A DNA stretch of 64,000 nt from Pyrrhosoma nymphula (GCA_963573305.1 OY754331.1:90821434-90885433); one strand, 5' to 3'. Numbered from the stretch's first letter, positions 36,671 to 48,819 are shown. Translations and numbers: made by a program. Notes: generated from the letters alone by a model not told the origin.

Positions 36671-37965
36671 CCCTTTGTGACCTTTGGAGAACTCATATCA
36701 TTGGCAATCATGAGGCATTTTATGGTTGGATTGAAACCTAGGGTATTTTTTTTTGCAATCAAGGAAGTTTCTTCGAGAAAAACTGATTCCATATCTGGTG
36801 TGTTGATTGTTAAATCATTTTTTAAGTTGGATTGAAAAACTTTTCTGTACATATGTACAGTTAACACTTATATAGCACAAGGTTAGGTTCCTTGAAATCA
36901 TTGGGTCTTGTAAAATTATGCTATAAATATAAGATGGAGAATGCAGAGTTTCATTCCTCAATCTCAACACCTAATTTTTAATTCTGCACAACATTTTAAG
37001 AAAATTCAATAACCCAGTATTGAGTGAAATAATTTTATAGTTGAACATTTTTAATCAAAGATTTTTTTGCTTTTTACTCAGACATATTTCCAGTTCAAAC
37101 AAAATACCCTTTTTCAGATAAAAAGTTTGTTCATCAATATATCATTGAAATCCATACTATTGATCACATTTACATGCTAGGGTGTCCACAGAATTAAAAT
37201 TTTCAACAAAACATGTTCAAAAATAAATTTGTACACAAAATTTTATGGGCATCTTTTGATGAGACCTCGGAGGATGGAATAATCAGCTGTTGCTGGTAAT
37301 GGACCATCTATCACCGAAAAGAATAACTAAATCCAGGCTGATTGAGATGGAATATATTCCCTGATTGGGTTTTCACAAAACAGCACGTAAGGAAAGTGTA
37401 AACGCTCATAATTCATCATGAGAATTAAATACGGAATTTTGATGGATTGTAAAAAGAATAGCGTTCCTTAGGAAATGTAGAAATGCACTCTTTATTGTTG
37501 CCAATGCGCGCTAGGCTTTAACTTACATCCTAAATAAGAACTGAAAGTGGCAATGCAAAAAGCCCAGAAAAAAGGCTTTCTTGTTGAGAACGAGAGAAAT
37601 GTAAATGCGAAACTGCCATGAAGTCCCTCCTCATATTAGAGTTGAATATTTATTTGTCAGTGAATGGATACAATCACAATAGGCATTGTCCAGTTAAGTA
37701 TAATGAAGGAAAAAACAAAAGATCAACAAATTCGAAGAGAACATTAAAGCAAAGAAGCCATTTTATTGCTATATCTTCCACAAAACCTTGGTGGAGAGGG
37801 ATTTAAGGCTTGCTGAATATTTCCAATGTAGCATCAAACACACATAACACAATGTCGTTACCTCCAAAGGGAGCAATAGGTAAAAACAATTTTTCCAATC
37901 GCTGCAATTGCGATGATGAGTGAAACTTGTTTGTATAAACCCCCGATGAAATTCACAATGAATTA

Positions 37966-38115
37966 AGATGACTTGATGGTGTAACCAGCTAACACACCTG
38001 ACCGGCAATGGAGATATCTAGGTTTGAATTCCGGTCAAGTCAAATGATTTTTTCATTGGGAATTTAACCTCTTTGGTGTATAACAAAAGGTAACACTAGT
38101 TTATTGTAATTAAAT
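37966..38115 (+). repeat. tRNA-derived SINE
   Basis: GGTGTAACCAGCTAACACACC (A-box region) is followed about 35 nt later by AGGTTTGAATTCCGG (B box), then CAAGTCAAATGATTTTTTC and an AT-rich tail. It is homologous along its length to the inverted copy in LINE E at 25.6-25.8 kb. Confidence 0.75.
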
Positions 38116-38496
38116 GATGAATGCTTAGTGAATGTCATGGATTACGATGTTATTTACTCACAATGTTGTTTTAATTCAACTGGTTTGCTACTGAAGTAAA
38201 CATTGTTTCAAATCCTTGGAACATACTACATATGTGGCAAATAATGATGGCACGTGACTCCCAAGTTTGCACTGATTTAGACATCTAAAACTGTGCCTTG
38301 CTGAGCAGAACGATTGCGTCTTGTAAAATTCATTAGATGGCTATAACCTCACCTTAATAAAATTGCACCTTGTGAGACTGTGCTACTTGAAGGTTTACTG
38401 TACTATGTTCCACACCTCATTGAAACTGAGGAGCATCTTCCTTTGTGGCGACTCTTTGAGGTCAATGAAAAGGTGTAAATGCATGAAAATCTGGTA

Positions 38497-40363
38497 TAGG
38501 CAGTCCCCGAGTTACGCGAGCCTTGTATTACATAAATCTGTGCTTATGTAAGTGATCACCTTACCCAAAAAGATGATATGCAAGAATTATGGAATTTACA
38601 CCAGACACGGTTTCCTTAGTTCAAGGGGAGCATGTTCCAGCCTTGTCGGAAGGTTGGAAAAGGCTGGCCGATCTGTGAGGGTGAAGACAAAAAAACTGAC
38701 CTATAGCAATATAAATGTATGTTGCAGGGAATCCCTTAGCATCACAAGGTTATCGGGAGGAACTCATAAAAGGCACTTCTTTCTACTTTAAGAGCCTATT
38801 GCCGCATATATGCATCAGCATAATTTGTATCGTACAAATCCTCAGGGAAAGCATACTTTCAGTTAAAAATACGCACCAACATCATGGATATGAAACAACT
38901 GTCTCTGTATTTACAAGAGTTCTTATTCCTACTACATATTTTGATTTTCATAAATATTCATGGCTCATGGTCTCTTTGCATTCTTCAAAGCATATTACTT
39001 TCATAAGACATTTGCATATACTACTGCTGCTGGAGATGGGGATGGTAGTATGAAATGGGGTGGGATTAGAACAAAAGAAGGTCAAGTCCATTTGTTCCTT
39101 TCTTGACTAACATCTGATTAGGATTGCCAGAGCCATATATTTTTTATTGCAAGAGAGAACTAAGTCCAAATGTTGATTATTTACCTCTTCATGGCAGCAG
39201 TTCTTGAGAGAACTGAGTACAGCTGATTTACGGGAGATTTCTTTTAACCCCATTTTCCTCACAATTCTCCTCGATGGACATGGTCTACTTTAACTTTGAG
39301 CCTAGCATTTATCATGAAAACAAGTGTACCCCTCGGCACCTCTAACCTTTCACCAGCTAATGCCAAGGGTGACTTCACCGTGCAGAGTTCGACATCCCAG
39401 AGCAAAAATGAAAATGTTCTGTGTGCATGAAAGCATAAGTAAGAGTGTGATCGTGATGTAGGCATTAATATGGATATGATAGTGACCTTTGGATATTTTT
39501 GTGCATGTCATTTGCATTTACTTTACTATCCTATAATAATAATCTTGAAAATATGTCTTGTACAGCTGAGATAAAAATACAGCATTAGCAAAAGAAGGAT
39601 TCCAAAGGAAAAGGAAGCTACTCTGTGGGCCTTTGAACAAAGAATTAAGGAAGAAACTAGTGAAGTGCTATATATGGAGTGTGGCACTATATGGGGCAGA
39701 AACTTGGACAATTAAGAAGGTGGTTGAAAAATGACTGGAAGCCCTGGAGATGTGGTTATGGAGGAAGATGGAAAAAGTGAGTTGGAAGGATAAAGTGAGA
39801 AACGAGGAGGTGCTGAGGAGAGTGGGCGAGGAAAGGACTCTGATGGAAACGATTAGAAGAAGGAAGAGAAATTGGGTTGGACATTCCCTGTGAAGACATT
39901 GTCTGCTGACGACGTGTATACAAGGAATGGTGGAAGGAAAGTGGGGAAGGGGAAGGAAAAGGAAGCAAATGCTAGATCACATTAAATTATGCGGAAGGTA
40001 CTCAGACACAAAGCGTCTGGCTAAGAGTGGAGTGGAGGAAAAGCCCATGAGGAAGCCTGCCATCTAGAGCAGAAAAACGAATTAATGACATTGTGAGAAT
40101 TAACTGTAACAATGAAGCCACTATAGCCATCAATTAACTCAATGTAAAAGGCCTAAGATATACATATTGATTTAAGATTAGTAAACTACTCATTATATGG
40201 CTCTTACGATCACAGAACTAAATGTTTTGGCTGAAAATAATTCCCCATATTTCTCTGCATCAACCGTAAACTTTGGAGCGCAGACTTAGCTCCAGAGTAA
40301 TTTTTGACTTACTCAGTGAGTGTCAGAACACATCTACATATTACGTAAGTCAGGGACTACCTG
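38497..40363. mobile_element. pogo/Tigger-type element, non-autonomous, with nested LINE
   Basis: The left end AGGCAGTCCCCGAGTTACG follows TA (38495-38496; the first element base is mutated to T). The right end CGTAAGTCAGGGACTACCTG is followed by TA at 40364. The ends are inverted and resemble those of the 28-kb element. No pogo transposase is seen inside. Confidence 0.75.
39570..40085 (+). mobile_element. 5'-truncated LINE fragment inside the pogo-like element
   Basis: Coding remnants: GFQRKRKLLCGPLNKELRKKL, then VALYGAETWTIKKV, LEALEMWLWRKM, VSWKDKVRNEEVLRRVGEERTLMETIRRRKRNWVGHSL, and GRGRKRKQMLDHIK. This is the post-RT end of a LINE of the same general type as LINE E. Stops interrupt it. 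Confidence 0.75.
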
Positions 40364-40470
40364 TATATTCTGTCTCAAACCCTGGGCTCCTGCAAGGTTA
40401 GCCCTTGCAGTGATGGCACACCTTGGGGATTTGTGTAATTCCTGAAATGTGTGAACTCTCTATGTACCAC

Positions 40471-41916
40471 CAGGGTTGTTACAGGTCAGGGAAAAGTCAG
40501 GGAATTTGAAATAGGTCAGGGAAAAGTCAGGGAATCTCGTCCATGGGGTCAGGGAAAATGTGAGTCATGTCGGGCGATTCAAAAGAACCACTGCGCTGCC
40601 AGCTGGCTCAGCTGGCCTGGGTAAGCCAGGCACCAAACTAGTTCGTCTTTCTGTTGCTCAACGCTCCGCTGAGCTAAGAAGCGTTGCTAGCCACTGCTAG
40701 CATTTTTTTTTAAAGCATTGGTGATCAAGATATTATAAAAGTCTCCACTTCAGTACAAGACTTGCAAGGCTATCACATTTTGTGATCCGGAGTTGATAGT
40801 GAAATCCGAAGATGCAGCTCTTGCTCGCTTCGGGAACTGCCTCTCATTGCTGCAGCTAAGGCAGTAGTTCTCTGCTTTTGAGTGCAACTCGCTGGAAGCT
40901 GAGTTCAAGACTTCAATTAACCAACCTGCTGTCTCTGTGTGCTTGAAAGAATATGACCGAGACCACACCCGTCTTAATCACTTTTGGAGGCTCTTTTCAA
41001 TGTCGCTGAAGTGCTCTGAATTAATGGTAGATTTGATCCACATGATTTTAATATTGAGCCATGGAAATGCCTTTATGGAGAGGGGATTTTCCATAAAGAA
41101 GTCATTATCTAAAACCAACTCTCGCAGACACTGGTCACGCAAAGACAGGTGTATGATGCCGTGAATTTGGCTGGCGGAATTCTTAATGTGGAAATTAATG
41201 ACTAAATGATTTCAAGAGTGCGACATGCGCACCCAGAGTATAAATCAAGGTGCGAAGGGAGAGAGGGAAAGAAGACAAGGAAAAGATACAGAAGAGAAAA
41301 GATGATAGAATGATTGGGGAAGAAGCTAAAGAATCAAGAGCCAAGAAAACCAAACTTTTGCTAGAAAACCAATTGAAGTGCGACGCTATCGACGCGAGGC
41401 TGAGAGCACTATGTGGCCGTATGATTTCTGTGATGTTGTGGTTACATTTACATGTGGTTAGTTATATTCTACGTCCACATCCCTGAATGTAGGTTTTTTA
41501 TTTGATTTGTCAATTTAAGTTTGACACCATATTTTGACTTTAATTAAGTTTACAAGTTCCTGTTTTTTTTTTTTTTACTTTAATTAAGTTGACAAAGTTA
41601 CTGTTTTTTTGTATGTGTTCATTGTAAATACTTTTTGTTTGATGTGTCAATTTAAATTTTACACCGTATTTTGACATTTATATAACTGTAATTAAGTTTA
41701 CAAGTTACTGTTTTTTCTATGTGTTCATTGCAAAGAAATACGTTTTAAAAATAATTTAAATATATTTTATTAAAGGCTTTTGTATTTTATTGACTCTTAC
41801 CCTTCAAAAATGTTTTGTAATGATCGAATGGAGAGTGTGGAAAAGTCAGGGTAAATGAAGATTTTGGTCAGGGAAAAGTCAGGGAATTTGAATTTTGGAA
41901 TCTTGTAACAACCCTG
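40471..41916 (+). mobile_element. hAT element relic with dimerisation-domain remnant
   Basis: The ends CAGGGTTGTTACAGG (40471) and CTTGTAACAACCCTG (to 41916) are inverted. Subterminal GTCAGGGAAAAGTCAGGGAA repeats occur near both ends. At 40890-41165 (+) the translation gives INQPAVSVCLKEYDRD and then ILSHGNAFMERGFSIKKSL, followed in another frame by RQVYDAVNLAGG. The SHGNAxxERGFSxxK block is the C-terminal hAT dimerisation region seen in ZBED-like transposases. The catalytic part is missing. No clear 8-bp target duplication was seen. Confidence 0.75.
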
Positions 41917-42263
41917 ACCATAGTTTTTCTTACAGTAATATGTTTATGTTATGCCCAGAATAGTTCACGCTAGAATTTCAATCCAAGTCAAATGTGGTTG
42001 AGGCTCAAAATAATTCCAACTACAGCTAGCTTGATGAGTTGTGGTAAATCCATTGTACATAAATTTGGGGAGCTTGCAGTGAGCGCTCTTTACCATTCTT
42101 TAGTCTATGCTCTATACTTGTAGTTCTATATCCTTGTTTTGGTTTACAATTGCTGACATTGGGATTAATTGTGGCAGTCAGTTTCCTTTTTTTTAATGTT
42201 CTTCATTGTTCAAAGCTATGGCTCATTGCTGATATTTACCATTGTTATAATTTACTTTATCAG

Positions 42264-42491
42264 ACAGGCACACTAACAGAGGAGGGGCTTAGTCTATGGG
42301 GTGTGCTGGAAGTGAAATTAGGTTCTTTCTCCTACCCTTTTCTTGCTCAGAAGAGGGACTCCCCTGGCTCTGACCTAGACCCATTTTCACCTCTCACTGT
42401 GGCACTTGCTGCATGCCACTCCCTCACTCAGGTGAATGGAGAACTAACTGGGGATCCCCTTGACCTCAGAATGTTTGAGGCCACTGGATGG
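42264..42491 (+). CDS. ATP13A-like: P5B ATPase exon: TGTLT and start of P/N domains
   Basis: It begins TGTLTEEGLSLWGVLEV, completing D-K-T-G-T-L-T from the previous exon. It continues to TVALAACHSLTQVNGELTGDPLDLRMFEATGW. CHSLT...GDPLD-KMFE-(T/I)GW is a conserved N-domain segment of ATP13A proteins. The insert KRDSPGSDLDPFSP is a variable linker. The exon is 76 codons, phase 0 on both sides; acceptor TATCAG, donor GTGAGA. Confidence 0.93.
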
Positions 42492-42980
42492 GTGAGACTT
42501 GTTTTATTTCAATATGCATCTGCACAATGTATTACTAAGCATGCACTGCCAAGTTAGTGAATAAGCCTCAGTGTGGAAGAAGACATGCAGTCACTTCCAA
42601 AATAAAGTTTGTACCTCAGGATATTATTTTCCAACTTATTGCTCGCATGAATGGTGATTTAAGCTAATATAAATGATGTTAATTTCTTTCTCAAATAGTT
42701 TTCACAATTGGTTGTTTCAGTGTTTGTCTCAGAACAGTTTAAATAATTAATGCTAATAGATGAATGACATTGTTGCCAGAATGCACTACTAGTCATTATG
42801 ATTATTATGTAAAGATATATCATTTCATTAATGCATTAACCTAAAAATGAAAAGAAAAACTCAGTAATTTACTATATTAAAGAATTATTTCTATATCATT
42901 GGATAGTAATTATGCGCATAATATGTTTTGTCAAACTTACTCATTGTTACTCAAAGCTTGCCTTGGTTGAGATGTTCTTA

Positions 42981-43085
42981 CAGGGTGTCCGGTGACCTGG
43001 AAAATGGCAAAAACTCAGGGAAATATTTTGCCCTGGAAAACTCAGGGAATTTTTGTATTTTTCCAAAAAACCCTGGAAAATTCAC
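42981..43085. mobile_element. One end of a hAT-like element
   Basis: CAGGGTGTCCGGTGACCTGG and the repeated ACTCAGGGAA and CCCTGGAAAA motifs resemble the terminal and subterminal structure of hAT elements such as the 40.5-kb copy. I found no matching opposite end. Confidence 0.45.
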
Positions 43086-44439
43086 AGCAGCCAATTTCCA
43101 TTAAGGCAGAGAGAGAGGGAGAGGTTTAACCTGCGCCTTTGCATGCATTATGCTCGGCTCACAATCAGCATAGCCCTGTGCTCCCTGTTCATTTCAAACT
43201 GTTTTCATAGTTGTGCGCCCACTCGCAGCTTGTGCTTCATCACCCCAACTGGCGCAGTCCAGGGGGCCAATTGCAAAACAAGGCAAATTCCACAGAGAAT
43301 AATTCCGATGTAAAATAGCTACTACGAATGGAATCGTAATTGATGCCGATATGCGATTGTACATATATCTCCATTAGCAGAAACAGAATTCTGTATGGAA
43401 ATCATGATTCCCTTCAAAGAGCTGTACGAATGGAATTCTTGGTGTTGCCAAATTTTCGAGAAATCTAAACGTCTGCGCATGCGCGGTGGCATTTCCTGCA
43501 GTTATACAAAAACCATTCGCCCAGCAACCTAAATGGATAGGGCATTGTTATATAATTGATAGTCCTCTCTTAATAATCTCAACCCTTCCTCGTTTTTATG
43601 GTTGCATAAATGTTTTTGAAGGAGTGGAAATAAATTTTGTGGCCACTGCGTGTTGAAATCATGGCGCTCTGGTTCAAAGTGGACAGGGCCACTGTACAGG
43701 GGCAACCCAAGCTAATTATAATTTGTGTATTGTCCAACAAATACAATTTTGTTCCAATGGAATTCTTTTGGGTGTTAGATCTTGTTTATTGTGTTCAAAT
43801 TGCACCTGACTCAAATTTTTTTTGTCAGTTAACCATTTTTGTTTATTTGTTGGTTGAAATAAAACCCATAATACTCCACATTTCATGTATGCTTGATATT
43901 ATTTAACTCAATGTAGGTACCGAAATTTCTCATATTTTTCATGTTCAGAATAAATTTCTATTGAAACATCTAAACTCACCAATCCAACTGCCATCTTGAC
44001 TATGTGAGAAGTTAGGTGTTGTCTTTCAGTTGCAGCTGGTGTATCAGGGAAATCTTCTCATTATAGTAAAATTTATGCACCAATTATTGGGTCAGGGATG
44101 CTGGTTATGTGAGTTTTCATCCATAATGACCAGAGGCAATGAATTTTCTATTATGTATTATTTAAAATGAATCTGAACAAGAAGAATGTGATACTTCCTT
44201 CATGCAGGGCAGTATTTAGTATTCTCATCCGATATGCTGAAGTCTTTTATGTGTTGGCTTCCATGGTTTACCATGTAATTAGCTCCGGATGCTATTGTGT
44301 AGCCTCAGTGATCACTGTGTATGGAGTTAGCCCAATTAAATTTATCTATGGGAATAACAGCAAAGTTTGAGCACTAAGCTTGAGAAAATTCATTACAGGC
44401 AGTGCGAGAAGGAGCTCTCGCTAAAAAAAATACTGTTAG

Positions 44440-45827
44440 TAGAGATGGGCCACTGAAAATTACTTCCGTAATTTTCATAAATTAACGTGGTATTTTTCGT
44501 AATTTACTGTGGTATTTTTCGTAATTACCCGCACCCCTTGAAAATTACCGCAATTTTCTAGATAATTCACCTATGTATGAGATAGTTTTTCTTACAGACA
44601 AAAATTCCCAACATGTTCTTTTCAGCCAAGTTCACATTTCCTACGTGTTTAATAATAAATTGAGGCATGTACAACTCATTTTTGGAATATTTTACTTAAA
44701 TTATAACATTATAAGAGTAATGCATTAGAATATTCTTCTTAAAAATTTCTCATACTTTGACAAAAGAAAGCCAGATTTCGTGTTGCTGCCATAGTTCTTT
44801 TTACAATTTTAAAATTTCTAATAGATTAATGTTGTATTAGGTATGGTTTAAACATCGTTATTCCCTTCCTTTTGCTATTAGCTTTCTAGTTAACCATACA
44901 TTTGAAACCTTATCATCGGATTTAAACAACGTTCATGAGTGGAGCCAAGAGTGGGGACTCGAACTTAATCTAAGCAAATGCACGGCGGTACAATTCTTGC
45001 GGAGGTCGCCCAACTATTCCCATGTATATGCTGTGGATGGTGTTAACATAAAGGCAACAGATGAAGTGAAGTATCTAGGAGTTACGATAACTTCGGACCT
45101 ATCGTGGGGAGCACATGTAAGAAATATTTGTGGCAGAGCTCTGAAGAAGCTAGGATTCGTCAAGCGTATTGTGGGAAGATTTTCGGATGAAAAAGTAAAA
45201 GAGAGGTGCTATTTTGCACTCGTCCGGCCACACCTTGAATATGCAGCGAGCATATGGGATCCGGTGCAGAAAGACTTAGTCCGGGAACTTAATAAAATAC
45301 AAAGGAAAGCTGCGCGATTCGTCAAAAACAGATACGGGCGTACTGACAGCGTTACACAGATGTTAAACGAATTAGGCTGGGAACCGCTAGAGACTCGGAG
45401 GCTGCGCGCTAGGCTTAGATTGCTTGAACAATTGAGAATAGATATCTTTCAGAGCGACACGGAGAACATCATATTAGAACCCTACTATATTTCCAGGTCC
45501 GACAGAAACGATAAATTAAGAGAGATATGTTGCCGAACGGATAGGTATGGGAATTCGTTTTTCCCCCGAACAATAAGGGACTATAATAAATGCTAGGCGT
45601 AATTTCATTAGAGCGTTTCCTTTTTATCTTTAAACGGCTGGTGTCCTAACACCCCCCGCCACACGCCTATTGAGGTGGCTTGCGGGGTAATATGTAGATG
45701 TACATTTGCTGTTAAATGCTTAAAACTAAAAACTACTGGAAAATTATGGTAATTTTCTATTTTACCATAATTTACTGTGGTAATTTACTTACCTCAGATG
45801 AAAATTACGGTAATTTTCCCATCTCTA
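44440..45827. mobile_element. hAT-type non-autonomous element, split by a LINE insertion
   Basis: The ends are TAGAGATGGG (44440) and CCCATCTCTA (to 45827). They are flanked by ACTGTTAG (44432-44439) and ACTATTAG (45828-45835), an 8-bp duplication with one mismatch. The subterminal sequence is rich in GAAAATTACGGTAATTTTC-like inverted motifs at both ends. The only coding content is the nested LINE. Confidence 0.8.
44890..45712 (+). mobile_element. CR1-like LINE 3' end (copy B1)
   Basis: Open reading continues to 45596 (LSSDLNNVHEWSQEWGLEL, VKYLGVTITSDLSW, LGFVKRIVGRFSDEKVKERC, ALVRPHLEYAASIWDP, then FFPRTIRDYNKC). It is a 5'-truncated copy of a CR1-like LINE related to the one at 1-3433. The coding part carries no stop from 44997 on, so it is fairly young. 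The 3' UTR has GGCTGGTGTCCTAACACC and ends near GTAGATGTA. Confidence 0.85.
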
Positions 45828-46646
45828 ACTATTAGTGGTAACTGAAATCTATAATTTGATGTAAGGTGCAACTCACTGAATTATTAAGATGAAAGTTTGT
45901 GATGTGGCATGAAGGGGACATGTGATGGGAAGTTATCAGTGGCTGGAGGGACTTGACAATTATACATAATTTATGCATGTGATGAATTTTTCCCCTTAAA
46001 GTCAATTTTTACTTATTATGCAGATGCACTCAATACCTGGCTGAAGAATGTTGCAATTTTAAACAATGCTCTATGCTCATTGCATATACATTGCATGTTC
46101 TTTACATTATTTTGAAAACTATTAGCCTTACATTCTGCATTGCATATTTTGTTTAGTTATTATTAATAATATTTTCCAATGAATATTTCTTATCTATCTA
46201 CCTTAGCTTAACTTGGCAAAGGAGAAATTAATATTTAATCACTGTAAAAAAATAACTTGAAATCCCTTATTTTGGTTATATATATGTAGTTGAAATCTAG
46301 TCACTAAGTTGTAAAGTGAGAACAATATGATGAGATCAGTTGAAATTATTCTTCCAAACATTTTCAATGTTTCAAATTGGCTATTTATTATCCATGCACT
46401 ATGGTAGATGCTAGTTTATGGTGTTATCATTGGGCCTTATAATTTTATTTGTGATTGGAGTTAGTAGAATATTTGAAAACTTAGGTGTGTACTCTTACAA
46501 TATGGATGATATTCAAACTAGAAAACCCATTCTCATGGTCAAAAAGGTATGTAATCTTAATTTGACTCTTTCCCATGTTCATAAAAATCACAAGTGTACT
46601 GTTAATACAGTAAGATGTTTTCTGTAATGCAAAATTTTGGCTGCAG

Positions 46647-46763
46647 GAATTGGAAGAAGTAGCACGTGACACTGCAAGATTTGATCTTCTTGTTCCAACT
46701 GTTGTACGACCTAGGAAGCTTATTTACCGGCCTGGGCCGATAGATCCAGCTCTGGGGGAATCT
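46647..46763 (+). CDS. ATP13A-like: P5B ATPase exon: N-domain linker
   Basis: It encodes ELEEVARDTARFDLLVPTVVRP and RKLIYRPGPIDPALGES, 39 codons in phase 0. The PTVVRP hexapeptide is conserved after the GDPLD/FEATGW block in ATP13A proteins; the rest is variable in the family. The acceptor is GGCTGCAG and the donor is GTAAGT. Confidence 0.9.
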
Positions 46764-48665
46764 GTAAGTATTTTTGCCAATTGATGAAAACTTATTGTTA
46801 TATCTGATGTTATGATTACTGGCTTCTCAGTGAAACTACCTGACCCAAAGATTTTAGGACTACTATGAGGATTAAATTATGAAATTCCATTTATGCTGTA
46901 ACCTTCCCCATGCTATTCTGGATTCCTTTTATTTTTTTGAAAAAGAGATAGACAGAATTTCTATGCATGCACATAAAAACATTTATTCAATATTTAAACA
47001 CAATCTAAAAAAGAATCGTGCATTAAATTTGGTCTTAAATTTGGAATTTAACATTCAACACAAAAGATAATTGGGCCCAGTACACCAATACATATATTTA
47101 TATATCTTAAGGTCAACTTCATCAGCAAGTAATTATTTTTATATATTACCCCGATTAACAGAGATTGTGTCCACTTATCCTTCTACTCAGGTTCATTCTC
47201 ACTCTTGTGGCATCTATGGTATCTCCTTCTTTATCAAGCTCTTGCATAGTTTCCCTCTCCATATGCTTCTGCAGCCTTCTTCTCGTATTTACCCAATTTC
47301 TGGCAATGACCCTTTTTCACTCCTCCTTTTCCTTACACGTGATCTTCATCCATTTTCCAATAGCCGTCAAATCACGATCTTTTTCCTTTTCACAACACGG
47401 GACCTTTCGTTAACTCACCACTGAATAAAATTATGGCAGCTACCGCACATGCGGCAGCAGTAGGCTCCTCCCGGCAGATTGCTTATGACTCCCGACAAAA
47501 TTTATTACTTTTCCCCCCGTCTGCGCGACTTTTTGTCCGCTTTCAACGGGATTCAAATTACGACTCCTTCCTCCTTCTCTCAATATTGTTAACTATGTTT
47601 ATCCACTGCGTGTCCTTAGTGACAGCTCTCGATCTGACTCTGTTCAAAACTCCACATTGATCTGGAGAATACCATTACAATGCTTAACCCATGACAGCAG
47701 GCTGTAAACAAAATTAGGAAATTAGTGGTATTTTAAGCAATAAAATGACTTTTTTGCTTTCCCTGATGATTCTGGTGGTCTGAATGTCCCTGTGAGTCCA
47801 ACAGGCCATTTTTGACTTGTCATACGGTTTCTTAGGGATCACGCAACCAGACTTGACATAAACACCCATTATATTCTCTTTTTCTATAATTTGTTGTAGG
47901 TTAAGTCTTGATGTGTGGCACTTCAGCAGAGCCTTGTTTGTGTGGCCAAAAGGAATGAAGCTTTCATTCATCTATTAGAAAGGCATAAACTGAGTACATA
48001 GTTTTTAGAACCTCAATTTCTTGGCTATATTAGAGATTAAAGACAACTTATTTTGTGGAAATTACTATAATTCAGGTATTGACTTCTCAGCAACTTATGA
48101 ATCCTTTTATTTAATGTTTGCATCACATTCTCTCTGAGGGTCTGCTTGCAATGGCTTATGCCTTGATGCTTTGTGTTATATTTTCCCTATGAAATTAAAG
48201 AATGGGGTGCAGTCCTTACTCAAGCTATGTTTTTAATACATATCAACAGGGGCGGCGTGGGTATTCCAGGGCCCGGGCCGCTGCACATCCAGAAGGGCCC
48301 GGAGCCTGAGCCGTAACGCAGGCCCGGGTGGGAATCCCCGCCTTCCCGCCCTGGCCACGCCGCCCCTGCATATCAACATTGCATAGCTCATGGTGTTTGA
48401 GGATGTTTTCTCTAATTCATGTAAGAAATCTTGGCATAATATTTCCAAGTACATAATGTTTATTCAAATAGAGAACCTGTATATCAAATATGAATTACAT
48501 AATGGGATAATGAGGGTAAGGTACTAGTAAGTTTACAGACTTGATTGGTTGATTTAGACCTTTGTCTTTAGTTCTGAATGCTTTTAAAGGTCATTCCACT
48601 AATGATTTAAAAAATTGACTTATTATCGGTTTATGTCCTTGAGTATGATTCTTGTTTTCCCTCAG
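46764..48665 (+). other. Intron with GC-rich hAT MITE
   Basis: The MITE at 48247-48368 is the only element recognised. Short open frames at 47071-47660 have no detectable relatives. Confidence 0.6.
48247..48368. mobile_element. GC-rich 122-bp hAT MITE
   Basis: CAGGGGCGGCGTGG begins the element and its inverse CCACGCCGCCCCTG ends it. CATATCAA flanks it on both sides (48239-48246 and 48369-48376), an exact 8-bp duplication. Its GC content contrasts sharply with the surrounding intron, and it can fold on itself. Confidence 0.9.
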
Positions 48666-48819
48666 ATACGTTATGAAGTGGGGATATTAAAACATTTCCC
48701 ATTTAGTTCTGGAGCTCAACGAATGTCAGTCATAACTCGAACCCTTGGTGACAGAAATATGCATTTATTCTGCAAAGGAGCCCCTGAGAGAGTTCTGTCT
48801 ATCTGTCTTCCTCACACTG
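48666..48819 (+). CDS. ATP13A-like: P5B ATPase exon: nucleotide-binding domain with KGAPE
   Basis: It encodes IRYEVGILKHFPFSSGAQRMSV, then ITRTLGDRNMHLFCKGAPERVLSICLPHT. FPFSS-x-x-QRMSV and KGAPE are the ATP-binding motifs of P-type pumps; the Lys contacts the nucleotide. The acceptor is TTCCCTCAG and the donor is GTAAGT. It ends in phase 1 and joins the next exon as HT-VPANF. Confidence 0.94.

Larger units (their letters stand above)
34737..42263 (+). other. 7.5-kb intron that splits the DKTGT phosphorylation motif
   Basis: It runs from GTAAGT to ATCAG. It carries a palindrome, a SINE, a pogo-like element with nested LINE, and a hAT relic. 34740-36500 and 36680-37960 hold nothing I recognise. 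Confidence 0.85.
42492..46646 (+). other. Intron with hAT pieces and a LINE tail
   Basis: Outside the elements listed, 43090-44430 and 45836-46646 show nothing I can name. An open frame at 46418-46550 was considered and rejected as an exon. Confidence 0.6.

Noticed and set aside
40462..41924. 8-bp duplication around the 40.5-kb hAT relic
   Set aside because: TGTACCAC and ACCATAGT do not match; the duplication is either eroded or the left end is shifted.
46418..46627. Open frame with a hydrophobic start and a GTATGT just after AAAAAG at about 46548, resembling an extra ATPase exon
   Set aside because: The flanking exons already join in phase with family-like spacing, and the encoded peptide does not match this part of ATP13A proteins.
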